A stretch of DNA of 36,213 bases, from contig VYFG01000137.1 of assembly GCA_009842505.1 (NCBI GenBank), positions 1-36,213 of the forward strand, read 5' to 3'. Shown here piece after piece: positions 9,052-17,165 of this stretch (the first letter of the stretch is position 1; every line of letters starts with the position of its first letter). The DNA comes from Gammaproteobacteria bacterium (GTDB lineage: Bacteria; Pseudomonadota; Gammaproteobacteria; Arenicellales; Poriferihabitantaceae). Below the pieces are notes generated by a model. It searched no databases and was not told where the DNA came from. It saw nothing but the letters and a program-made list of their open reading frames with translations. The translations under genes were made by a program, and so were the position numbers.

Positions 9052-10638
9052 TTAAGGAGCTTCCAATCTGATGATATTTTCCGATGGAACTGCGTTTTTT
9101 CGAAAGATGTCACGAGAGGGCAACATATCCATTGACAATGTCTCAACTATCCTGAAATTCAGACTCTCAGCAATCGCTGCAAGGTGATCCGCTGTGCGAA
9201 TGTGTATGAGCTCCCCACCGGCAGTCGTTCGATTATTCCCTACAACCAGAAAGGCATCACCCCCCGGCCGTAAAAGTTCCCTGGTGCTGAGAAGCACCTC
9301 ACGCATATCGAAAAAGTACTTGGACAGTAACGCCGCCAAGTTCTTTCTTCTGAATCCGGCCATGCCTTGGTTGTTCAGGTAATCAATTCGATCAATGACT
9401 TCACATGTTTCGCCTGGGAGACAGTTTCTTAGCATCATGTAAGTCGACCAATATTCTTCACGGGCACCAATTGAAACTTCCCGGTTTCCGATCATAAGAC
9501 GGTCACGTGAAGCATGTTTTGTCCTTGATAAAAGGCCAAGATAGATCAGACTGAGTCTGTCAGTATCAATGTAGGGCAGAGCAGTGGCGTATGGCGGCGA
9601 AGTAATAATCGAATCAACCTTTCCGATGATCGGCCCAAGCACGTCGAGAGCTGCGCGGGCATCGGCTTCTATAACCTTGAAGCCTCCCGACTTCAATCTG
9701 CCACGTTCGGAGATGAAAGCAGCAACAGTTGCAGCAGAGCGTCGGGCCTCTGAAAGAAATCGATTGACTACCTCATCTTCCTCAAGAGTAATCAATTCCT
9801 TACGTACACGCAGGTCGTCGTTTTTCTGCCAGGAAACTGACCGCAACACATTACTTAAACAAACAGAGAAAAAATTCCTGAGTGGACTTGTGTGAAGACT
9901 TTGAATCGCTGCATGCACTTCATCTAGCTCACGCAATGTGGAAGTTGCAAACCAGCGGTTAAGGTATTCCTGGTCCTTTGCCGGCAAAGACGCATGATGT
10001 TCCATATTCGGCCTAGGGCCACAAAGACTCTCTTGAAGCTCCTCATAGGCCATGGAAAGTGATGGAGCAGGCAATGATAGAGCTTGACACTTGACCCTAG
10101 AGACATAGACCGACAACGGATTCATGTCCAGACCATATGTCATCCTGCCAGCTAACTTGGCTTCAACCAAAGTGGTACCACTCCCACACATCGGATCGAC
10201 AACAATACCGTCAGATGGAACGCGGGCGATATTGATCAAGGCACGAGCGAGTTGGGGGAAAAATTTTCCTCGATATTCGTGAATTCCGTGCGTTGCGTAG
10301 CGGAGACACCGTCTACGAGGAGGCTTTGAAAATAAGCTGGCAGATGTCAAAGAAGGTTGCGGGAAGGAACCATTGTGTGCAGGAATCTTAGAGGTCGCTT
10401 CGCTACGAACCTGCTGAGTCAGATCCTCATCTGCCAATCCAACAGACCACCAGTATGCTAGCCCGTTCCGGAGCAGATCAGTCGATCCGTTTGCCTGAAC
10501 ACAGAATACAGAGGCCGTTTCCTCAGAACCATCCACCGGATGCAACGGACCATGGCAAAGAGCGCGCAGTTCCCGAAGCGCCAAGTCTCGTTCAAACGGT
10601 TGTATGAAATCCTTGATTCGACAATTTACAGTAGACAC
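9052..10638 (-). CDS. DNA methyltransferase of the R-M system (SPPY type, probably N4-cytosine)
   Basis: A 528-residue S-adenosylmethionine-dependent DNA methyltransferase. Motif I is DPMCGSGTTLVEA (148-160), followed by the acidic YGLDMNPLS (168-176). The catalytic motif IV is TSPPY (346-350), a form most often linked to N4-methylcytosine. The order motif I, about 190 intervening residues, motif IV places target recognition between them. A THGIHEYRGKFFPQ segment before motif I is shared in outline with the neighbouring methyltransferase. The first ~110 residues match no family I know. The start lies 5 bases after the stop of the other methyltransferase, so they form one operon. Two enzymes beside one PLD nuclease suggest each protects one strand of an asymmetric site. 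The recognition sequence and the N4 versus N6 product cannot be read from sequence. Confidence 0.88.
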   Translation of the reverse strand: MSTVNCRIKDFIQPFERDLALRELRALCHGPLHPVDGSEETASVFCVQANGSTDLLRNGLAYWWSVGLADEDLTQQVRSEATSKIPAHNGSFPQPSLTSASLFSKPPRRRCLRYATHGIHEYRGKFFPQLARALINIARVPSDGIVVDPMCGSGTTLVEAKLAGRMTYGLDMNPLSVYVSRVKCQALSLPAPSLSMAYEELQESLCGPRPNMEHHASLPAKDQEYLNRWFATSTLRELDEVHAAIQSLHTSPLRNFFSVCLSNVLRSVSWQKNDDLRVRKELITLEEDEVVNRFLSEARRSAATVAAFISERGRLKSGGFKVIEADARAALDVLGPIIGKVDSIITSPPYATALPYIDTDRLSLIYLGLLSRTKHASRDRLMIGNREVSIGAREEYWSTYMMLRNCLPGETCEVIDRIDYLNNQGMAGFRRKNLAALLSKYFFDMREVLLSTRELLRPGGDAFLVVGNNRTTAGGELIHIRTADHLAAIAESLNFRIVETLSMDMLPSRDIFRKNAVPSENIIRLEAP

Positions 10639-10643
10639 GGATA

Positions 10644-12008
10644 TTAGACCTTTTGAAGTATCACGATTCGCTCATCTTTGATTCCGCCGATTTTGGGATT
10701 GAGCGCCTTACGAGTTGTGGCAATCGAACGGTTGAAACGGGCGAGTTCAACAAATCCATGATCAGCACCGGCTTTGGTTACCAAAGCTGCATTGTCAACC
10801 CTTTCACCGGCTAAGGTGGAATTTCCTATAACGAAACAAACATGACCACGATCGGTCATTTGATCTCGCAACCAGTCGAAGATCATCTGAAGTTCAGTGG
10901 AAAACGTGGCCACAGTAGCTCGTCGTGGTCCCTTTGCGCTGTACTTTCGGTGGCTCCCTATTTCGATATCCTTGAAGGGTTTCGGGTCCAGACCAAGCCA
11001 GAGCAATCTTGTGCGGTGATACAGATGATAGCTGAATGCATTTGGATACGGCGGTGACGTTACGACAAGATCAAATTGTGGAAGTTCTGGCGAATCAAGT
11101 ACATTGGCGGTGACCACATTGCAAGAAAATCTGGACTCAATAACATCGCTTAACTTTTCAACCGCAGATACTGCACTGTCGAGTTGCTTAATGTATTTCA
11201 GCACAGTATCGCCTGGTTCAATCTGTTTCTTGCGACGAACATATCGGGTATCCGAATCCTGCAAAGATACAGAAACTACAATGGAAGAGAAGACGACAGA
11301 GCACAGATTTCGTGCATATTCATTGCTAATGCTATGAAACAGAGATCTAAGTTCCGCAAGCTCCTCCACTACGAAGGGTTCGAACCAGGTTTCGCACACC
11401 TTGGAGTCTGGGCGCCAACCCTGAGACTTGAAGGGGAGACCATTGTGGAACAAGTCAGTTGTGTTGGGCTCAATAGATGCAGCCAAACGCTCACAACCGT
11501 GCCGGTGTTGGGCGAGAATTTTGAGTGCCGACGTGTCCAACGGAGTAGTCTTTGCTTTGGTGATGAGAGTGGCCAGCGGGTTGGCATCAAGCCCTATTGC
11601 GTGTCGCTTGAGTTGCAGTGCCTCAAGCAGGGTGGTACCACTTCCACAGAATATGTCAGCAACCGTATCCCCCACAGACGAGAGCTCCTGGATGAGCATA
11701 TTGGGAATCTGAGGAATGAATTTCGCCGGATATGGATGAATGTTGTGCGTGAGGTATGAGGTCTTAGCTGTCGCCATATCCCAGTCGGCAGCCTTAAGGC
11801 GAGAGATCGACTTTGATTGAGTAACCAAAGCGTTAGCTTGGGCAGCATGTGCGACAACGGCATCGGCCTCACCTTGTGTGAACACACGCCAGCCACGCCC
11901 ATCCCGGCTAGGCTCCGGTATACGGCCTTGACGCAGCCAACGTAATAGAGTGTCACGGTGGACGCCCGCCTTGGTGGCGACTTCGGCTGTGGATAGGTAG
12001 CTGGTCAT
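10644..12008 (-). CDS. DNA methyltransferase with N-terminal helix-turn-helix
   Basis: A second SPPY-type methyltransferase, 454 residues from the ATG at 12008 (an upstream in-frame ATG at 12044 would add 12). Residues 2-50 form a MerR/excisionase-like HTH with wing: YLSTAEVATKAGVHRDTLLRWL followed by GRGWRVFTQGEADAV; such domains bind specific DNA. The catalytic part has a THNIHPYPAKFIPQI segment, motif I DIFCGSGTTLLEA (about 118-130) and motif IV TSPPY (317-321). I prefer the start at 12008 because the HTH begins there and an imperfect palindrome lies just upstream, where bound protein could block expression. It is the first gene of the two-methyltransferase operon. The HTH may provide timing control in place of a separate C protein; alternatively it contributes to target recognition. 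Confidence 0.88.
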   Translation of the reverse strand: MTSYLSTAEVATKAGVHRDTLLRWLRQGRIPEPSRDGRGWRVFTQGEADAVVAHAAQANALVTQSKSISRLKAADWDMATAKTSYLTHNIHPYPAKFIPQIPNMLIQELSSVGDTVADIFCGSGTTLLEALQLKRHAIGLDANPLATLITKAKTTPLDTSALKILAQHRHGCERLAASIEPNTTDLFHNGLPFKSQGWRPDSKVCETWFEPFVVEELAELRSLFHSISNEYARNLCSVVFSSIVVSVSLQDSDTRYVRRKKQIEPGDTVLKYIKQLDSAVSAVEKLSDVIESRFSCNVVTANVLDSPELPQFDLVVTSPPYPNAFSYHLYHRTRLLWLGLDPKPFKDIEIGSHRKYSAKGPRRATVATFSTELQMIFDWLRDQMTDRGHVCFVIGNSTLAGERVDNAALVTKAGADHGFVELARFNRSIATTRKALNPKIGGIKDERIVILQKV

Positions 12009-12020
12009 GCCTATAGGTAC

Positions 12021-12036
12021 ATATAGATGCATATAT
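12021..12036. promoter_or_regulatory. Candidate operator: imperfect AT-rich palindrome
   Basis: ATAGATGCATATAT (12023-12036) is a palindrome with a single mismatched pair centred on TGCA. It ends 15 bases upstream of the preferred start of the HTH-methyltransferase gene. Position and symmetry suit an autoregulatory site for that protein's HTH, but AT-rich palindromes also occur by chance. Confidence 0.35.
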
Positions 12037-12044
12037 TTACGCAT

Positions 12045-12336
12045 GGAAGACTCCCTATGTCAATGATAGAGGCCGAGTTTGTAGAGGCCCAGTCAGAGGT
12101 CGAAGTCCCGCATAAAGCCCGATCTCAAGGTCTACGATTTTTCTTTGTGGTGCGACAAACGAAATCAGAAGTCTCATCCTGATTGTCGTGCTCCATTTCT
12201 TACCGTTTCGGCATGCTTGACAAGTAAAATCACCCGGGAATGGATCGGGTAACCGGTCAGCGGGTGATGGTCCTTCGGGTGATCGGAGTCGCAGACCCGT
12301 GCAAAATGTCCTTTGTCGAGTTTGGGGTGAGATGTC
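12045..12336. other. Intergenic stretch between divergent methyltransferase and DUF2971 genes
   Basis: About 290 bases. TTGACA at 12220-12225 is a perfect -35 hexamer on the plus strand, but no good -10 follows at standard spacing. CGGGTGAT occurs twice (near 12260 and 12277). Promoters for both divergent genes should be here. No coding sequence is seen. Confidence 0.4.
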
Positions 12337-13203
12337 GTGACTACGATGGAATCCGGGAAATCGGAAGGGGCGCTCCTCTTCAAGTACGTCTCGGTCGAGC
12401 GGGCGTTGACGTGTCTGCCGGAGATTGGGGATGGAGCGCTTCGGGCCACTCAGCCAGCGGCATTGAACGATCCGTTCGAGTGCACGATGAAGAAAAAATT
12501 TATAGAAACCGACCGGGAATCAGGGAATCGGGAACTCGCGGAGACACTTACGGAAATCCAGCCCCGGAATCCGGTGACCGAACAGGATGTAGAAGAGGCC
12601 CGCGTTCGCCATGGCAGCCTCTACATGGGCGAACTCTACAGGAGGCAGCTGTCCACACGGTTCGGCATCGTCTCGTTCTCCACGGATCCGTTTCATCCGC
12701 TGCTGTGGTCCCATTACACCCGGGATGGCTCCGGTTTCGCCATCGGCTACAAGGCGGAAGTCCTGATGGGTCTGGCCACGGCTGGCATCCACCTGCAACC
12801 GATCCGGTACATCCCTGAGCCAGGAATCGTGGCCGGCTACAAGGTATTGTCCACACCGGAGAGCAACCTCGTTCAGATCATGCGGTGCAAGAGCAGTCAC
12901 TGGGAATACGAGAGCGAATGGCGTCTGATCGTTGAACTGGACCTGACTCTCGGAACAGGCACGAGGGACCGCCACGGTATACCTGTGAACCTGTTTCGTA
13001 TTCCCAACGCCGCAGTAGATACTGTCTACTACACTGAGAGAACGCCGAAGGAAATGGTTTCGGAGATCGAGGCGAGATTGCGGATGCCGAACAACCGCTA
13101 TGGCGTGCGGAAGGCCACAAAGCTCGTACTGGCCGAGGACGCCTATTGGTACGAAGAAGAGGATGCTGCGGAAATAGGAGTTTCGGTCGACGGCCCAAGA
13201 TGA
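12337..13203 (+). CDS. DUF2971 domain protein
   Basis: A 288-residue protein matching DUF2971: LFKYVSVERAL near the N-terminus, LNDPFECT at about 46-53, then FGIVSFSTDPFHPLLWSHYTRDGSGFAIGYK and, later, HWEYESEWRL. In this family the LWSHY and EWR elements are the most conserved and probably form the active or binding centre. The function is not established; the family is frequent in defence islands and beside restriction systems. The start is a GTG at 12337 preceded by GGTGAG at good distance; an ATG three codons in is the alternative. It is transcribed away from the methyltransferase operon and is the last intact island gene before the broken sfsA. A defence role is inference from location only. 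Confidence 0.75.
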   Translation: MTTMESGKSEGALLFKYVSVERALTCLPEIGDGALRATQPAALNDPFECTMKKKFIETDRESGNRELAETLTEIQPRNPVTEQDVEEARVRHGSLYMGELYRRQLSTRFGIVSFSTDPFHPLLWSHYTRDGSGFAIGYKAEVLMGLATAGIHLQPIRYIPEPGIVAGYKVLSTPESNLVQIMRCKSSHWEYESEWRLIVELDLTLGTGTRDRHGIPVNLFRIPNAAVDTVYYTERTPKEMVSEIEARLRMPNNRYGVRKATKLVLAEDAYWYEEEDAAEIGVSVDGPR

Positions 13204-13597
13204 GGCTCTGGATCACTGCCACGGGCACTGTCTGATCAAGCGTAGCGGGAATTCTGGCCAGCCTTCCAAACTCGGGAAATACCGTAAAGCATACGATGCC
13301 ATCAGAAACACATTCACCCCAGGTCGGCCGACAGACTCGGATACCGATCCCCCGGAGATTGGTTACCAGCTCCCTGCCATCTGTGCACGACAGGCGGTAA
13401 CCCTTCAGTCGAACCGTGATCTGTTTTCATCAGTTCGCAGATTTACTCGGGGTACATGGGCGATATCTGGATGGGCCGGTATTCTTCCATCCAGTCCACC
13501 CTCTTATCACGGCCCGACCGAAGGGTTACCGACAGGCGTGCGCCAGAATACCTGGAGCTTTACCTCACACCGCTTTCGGAATTCTTACGGCAAAATA
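13204..13597. other. Non-coding island edge
   Basis: About 390 bases between the DUF2971 gene and the broken sfsA. I see no convincing coding region, tRNA fragment, integrase or insertion-sequence end. The right part (about 13590-13645) becomes strongly AT-rich directly at the junction with sfsA sequence. Confidence 0.5.
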
Positions 13598-13849
13598 TTA
13601 ACCTGTTGTATTTAAACGATATAATTCGACTAATCTTATTTCCACCCGTTCCAGGGTCCATTTCAGCTTGCGCTTCGGATTGTCGCTGGCGGAGATTTCC
13701 GCGGGCGCCCCCGGCTCCCAGCAGCCGGACATCGAACCCGTATTCGGGCAATGGGCGGTGACCACCACGCCCCCGGGCAGTTCCACGTCCGCCAGGAACC
13801 GCTGGTAGCGCCGGAGTATCTGGCCCCGGGTCAGGGGCGGGAATTTCAC
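13598..13849 (-). pseudogene. sfsA: sfsA, 3'-truncated remnant
   Basis: The first ~70 codons are clearly SfsA, the sugar-fermentation-stimulation protein with an OB-fold/nuclease architecture: PPLTRGQILRRYQRFLADV, AHCPNTGSMSGC, and SDNPKRKLKWTLE correspond to the N-terminus of the E. coli protein (about 235 residues). After WTLERV the similarity ends abruptly at about position 13650. The frame runs a few codons through AT-rich foreign sequence (ending LYRLNTTG) to a stop. The metal-dependent nuclease part is therefore missing and no fragment of it appears elsewhere in the window. The break coincides with the change from island to chromosomal base composition, so it marks the right boundary of the island or a deletion caused by it. 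Confidence 0.85.
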
Positions 13850-14103
13850 CGTTCGGCCGGGGCTGGCCGGCCCTCCAGGGAAGGCCGGGGGCAGTGAATG
13901 GCGCCCGGAGAAGAGGCCGCCCGGGCAGTCCGGGACCGGCTCTCATCCGGCCGGGGGCTGTCGGCGCGATGGCCGGTACGGATCATGTAAAAGTGGTCCG
14001 GGAACGGGAATTGGCGGGCGCGAATAATGGTATCATGCCCGCCCTTCGGAATGCCTCCGGCGATGTACCGGGCAGTTGCCTGACACCCTTGAAGGCAGCC
14101 TGC

Positions 14104-14862
14104 ATGACATCAACAAGAATTTCTACGATGCAACGGACTTTCTGCTGCTGCCTGGTTGTTTGCCTGCTGGCGACAACGGCCGGGTGCGCCACCAACGGCG
14201 CTTCGCACGACGATCCCCTCGAGAACTACAACCGCGCCATGACCCGGTTCAACATCCAGTTCGACGAATGGGTGCTGGCGCCCACGGCCAGGGGATACCG
14301 CAGGGTGGTGCCGGGGCCCGTGCGCGGCGGGATCGGGAATTTCTTCCGCAACCTCAGGGAACCCTATGTCATGGTGAACGACCTGCTGCAGGGCAAGCCG
14401 GGAGCGGCGGGCAGGGACGTCGGCCGGTTCATCATCAACACGACGCTCGGCATTGCCGGGTTCGCCGATGTCGCCACGGACCTCGGCATCGAGCGGAACG
14501 ATGAGGACTTCGGCCAGACCCTGGCGGTCTGGCGTGTGCCGCCGGGGCCGCACCTGGTGCTGCCGCTGTTCGGTCCCAGCAACATCCGCGACGGAGTCGG
14601 GGTGGCGACCGGACTGACCTACGGCAGCCCCATACGCCCCGAGGACAGCGATGCGCATCTCGGCCTCAGCACGCTCCGCGTGATCAACACCCGTGCCCGG
14701 TTCCTCGGGACCGAGAAAATGCTTGCGCTGCAGCCGGACCCCTACCTGTTCCTGCGCGAAAGCTATCGCCAGCGACGTGAAATACAGATCAGGGACGGCG
14801 TGGTGCCCGATGACGCGGACACTGAGGACATGCTCCTCGACGAACTGCTGCAGGACGATTGA
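14104..14862 (+). CDS. mlaA: MlaA (VacJ) outer-membrane lipoprotein
   Basis: Component of the Mla system, which removes misplaced phospholipids from the outer leaflet of the outer membrane and passes them to periplasmic MlaC. The protein starts at ATG 14104 (252 residues) or ATG 14128 (244). It has a hydrophobic lipoprotein signal ending in TTAGC, then family hallmarks in order: DPLENYNRAMTRFN, LAPTARGYR, VRGGIGNFFRNLREP, FIINTTLGIAGFADVA, and LPLFGPSNIRDGVG. The acidic C-terminal tail (DDADTEDMLLDELLQDD) is common in this family. It looks full length. The next gene, apaH, starts 30 bases downstream on the same strand. The open frame extends further upstream, but only these two starts place the signal peptide at the N-terminus. 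Confidence 0.93.
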   Translation: MTSTRISTMQRTFCCCLVVCLLATTAGCATNGASHDDPLENYNRAMTRFNIQFDEWVLAPTARGYRRVVPGPVRGGIGNFFRNLREPYVMVNDLLQGKPGAAGRDVGRFIINTTLGIAGFADVATDLGIERNDEDFGQTLAVWRVPPGPHLVLPLFGPSNIRDGVGVATGLTYGSPIRPEDSDAHLGLSTLRVINTRARFLGTEKMLALQPDPYLFLRESYRQRREIQIRDGVVPDDADTEDMLLDELLQDD

Positions 14863-14892
14863 CCGGGCAAGGCCAGGGAGACAGCCGCAGCA

Positions 14893-15717
14893 ATGGCCAC
14901 TTACGCCATCGGGGATATCCAGGGATGCGCGGTGCCGTTCGAGGAGCTCCTGGATGATCTCGAGTTCGATCCCGCCAGGGACCGGCTCTGGTTGACCGGC
15001 GACCTCGTCAACCGCGGCCCCCACTCCCTGGAGACCCTGCGCATGGTCAGGGAATTCGGCGACAGCGTGACCACCGTGCTCGGCAACCATGACTTGCACC
15101 TGCTGGCGGTGGCCGAGGGTATCCGGAAGATCCGGCCCGGTGACAGCCTGAAGAGGGTCCTGCGGGCACCGGACCGCGATGAACTGCTGCACTGGCTGCG
15201 GCACTTGCCGATGGTGCATGTGGACAGGGATCTCAAGGCGCTGATGGTGCACGCCGGGGTCTACCCGGGCTGGGGGCCGTCCAAGCTGCTGCGCCGGGCC
15301 GCCGAGGTGGAGAAGGCTTTGCGCAGGGACGACTACCCGGACTACCTGCGAGGCATGTACGGCAGCGAGCCCCGGGCCTGGAGCGGCAAGCTTGCCGGCA
15401 TGGACCGGCTACGTTGCATCACCAATGTGCTGACTCGGATCCGTTTCGTGGACGGGCAGCGCCGTATGGACTTCGACCAGAAGGGCCCGCCCGGCAGCCA
15501 GCCGCCCCGGCTGATGCCTTGGTACCAGCATCCGCGCATGAAATGCGACGGATGGCGCATCGTCTGCGGCCACTGGTCCGCGCTTGGCTTCTCCCTTCAG
15601 GGCAACATCATCAGCCTGGACAGCGGTTGTGTCTGGGGCGGCGCGCTGACCGCGGTGCGCCTGGACGGCGACCACAGCCGCCAATGCTGGCAGGTGGGCT
15701 GCGGGGTGAACGAATGA
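14893..15717 (+). CDS. apaH: Symmetrical bis(5'-nucleosyl)-tetraphosphatase ApaH
   Basis: Hydrolyses Ap4A and related dinucleoside polyphosphates (including Np4 caps on RNA) to nucleoside diphosphates. It is 274 residues, against 280 for E. coli ApaH. Metallophosphoesterase motifs are intact: GDIQGC (7-12), GDLVNRGP (36-43), LGNHDLH (62-68), and MVHAGVYPGW further on. CGHWSALG near the C-terminus supplies the last histidine. It follows mlaA by 30 bases and precedes the aminopeptidase gene, all on the plus strand, so the three may be co-transcribed. Its usual partner apaG is not seen here. Confidence 0.95.
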   Translation: MATYAIGDIQGCAVPFEELLDDLEFDPARDRLWLTGDLVNRGPHSLETLRMVREFGDSVTTVLGNHDLHLLAVAEGIRKIRPGDSLKRVLRAPDRDELLHWLRHLPMVHVDRDLKALMVHAGVYPGWGPSKLLRRAAEVEKALRRDDYPDYLRGMYGSEPRAWSGKLAGMDRLRCITNVLTRIRFVDGQRRMDFDQKGPPGSQPPRLMPWYQHPRMKCDGWRIVCGHWSALGFSLQGNIISLDSGCVWGGALTAVRLDGDHSRQCWQVGCGVNE

Positions 15718-15858
15718 CCGGGCACCAGGCTTCGGTGCGGATGTCCCCTTCCGGGGAGAACGGGCCCGTCCCAGATCCTTCGTCGGATTCGCCGGATACG
15801 CTTGAACCGGAACGGCTCCGGATTTAGCATCGACGCCTGTCCGCCAGGTCGCACGTCC

Positions 15859-17142
15859 ATGCCTGAATTCCCGCAACCGATTCTCGACTTCCTCAGCCGG
15901 TCGCCCACGCCCTTCCACGCGGTGGCGAATCTGGGTGCGCATCTGGAGCAATCGGGCTTCCACCGACTGGCTGAGGGAGACGACTGGGGCGGGCTGGACG
16001 AAGGCAGGTATTTCGTGACCCGCAATGACTCGTCACTGATCGCATTCAACTGGTCCGGCGATGCCGGTCCCGGTTTCCGCATGGTCGGCGCCCATACCGA
16101 CAGCCCCTGCCTGAAAGTCAAACCCGAGGCCATCAGTGAAAGCGAGGGCTATGCCCGCCTGGCGCTGGAAGTCTATGGCGGGGCGCTCCTGGCTCCCTGG
16201 TTCGACCGGGACCTGGGGCTGGCCGGCAGGGTGACCTATCGTGATCGCGAGGGGCGGATCGGGAACGCCCTGGTGGACTTCGACCGCCCGGTGGCGTTCA
16301 TTCCCAGTCTCGCCATTCACCTCGACCGAAAGGTCAATGAAAACCGCAGCATCAACATGCAGGACGACCTGCCCGCCCTCCTTTGCACCATGCGCGGCAA
16401 CGAACCCGGGTTTCCGGCGCTCCTGGAGAAGCAGTTGGACGCCCAGGGGATCGGCGATGTATCCGGGGTCTTGGGATTCGAGCTCAGCCTCTATGACCGG
16501 CAACCCGCGGCCGTGGTGGGGCTCGAGGAGGAATTCATCGCATCGGCGCGGCTCGACAACCTGCTCAGCTGCTTCGCGGCCACCGAGGCGTTGATCGGCA
16601 ACAGCGCCCGAACCAACGCCGTGATCGTGCTGAGCGACCACGAGGAAGTGGGCAGCAGCTCGGCCAGCGGCGCGGGTGGAACTTTTCTCAGGGACGTGCT
16701 CGGCCGGATCTGCGGCGATGCGGGGACACTGGCGCGTGCGGTCTCCCACTCGATGCTGGTTTCCGTGGACAATGCACACGGGGTGCATCCGAACTACCCG
16801 GACAAGCACGAGCCCGCCCACCGGCCCATGATCAACGCCGGCCCGGTGATCAAGATCAATCACAACCAGCGCTACGCCACCAACAGCGAGACGGAGGCGC
16901 TGTTCCGCCATGTATGCGAACAGGGCGGGGTGCCGGTGCAGAGCATCGTGGTGCGTTCCGACATGGGCTGCGGTACCACCATCGGCCCCATCACCGCCGC
17001 CCGGCTCGGTGTTCGCACGGTGGATGTCGGCATCCCCCAGCTCGGCATGCACTCCATCCGGGAACTTGCGGGGGTACAGGACCAGGATTTTCTGGTCAGG
17101 GCCCTGGCGGGCTTCTTCGGCTGCTCCCCCTGGCCGTTCTGA
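15859..17142 (+). CDS. apeB: M18-family aminopeptidase
   Basis: A cytosolic dinuclear-zinc aminopeptidase of the aspartyl-aminopeptidase type that removes N-terminal residues from peptides. It has 427 residues from ATG 15859, the family's usual length; the frame is open 19 codons further upstream but that part shows no similarity. Motifs: VGAHTDSPCLKVKP (H79 and D81 as metal and catalytic residues), ASARLDNLLSCFA, SDHEEVGSSSASGAGG with the catalytic glutamate pair, NAHGVHPNYPDKHEP, GCGTTIGPITAARLG, and QLGMHSIRE with the final zinc histidine. All are present. It lies 141 bases after apaH and converges on gluQ, with a 23-base gap between the stops. The symbol follows the name used for pseudomonad homologues. 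Confidence 0.93.
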   Translation: MPEFPQPILDFLSRSPTPFHAVANLGAHLEQSGFHRLAEGDDWGGLDEGRYFVTRNDSSLIAFNWSGDAGPGFRMVGAHTDSPCLKVKPEAISESEGYARLALEVYGGALLAPWFDRDLGLAGRVTYRDREGRIGNALVDFDRPVAFIPSLAIHLDRKVNENRSINMQDDLPALLCTMRGNEPGFPALLEKQLDAQGIGDVSGVLGFELSLYDRQPAAVVGLEEEFIASARLDNLLSCFAATEALIGNSARTNAVIVLSDHEEVGSSSASGAGGTFLRDVLGRICGDAGTLARAVSHSMLVSVDNAHGVHPNYPDKHEPAHRPMINAGPVIKINHNQRYATNSETEALFRHVCEQGGVPVQSIVVRSDMGCGTTIGPITAARLGVRTVDVGIPQLGMHSIRELAGVQDQDFLVRALAGFFGCSPWPF

Positions 17143-17165
17143 AACCGGGTTTACCCGCTGTCGGG

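Noticed and set aside
13416..13601. Short plus-strand reading frames at the island edge.
   Set aside because: No start signal or family similarity, and frames overlap each other; best read as non-coding.
14110..15252. Long minus-strand open frame of 380 codons opposite mlaA and apaH.
   Set aside because: It is a shadow of two clearly conserved plus-strand genes, as commonly happens in GC-rich DNA.
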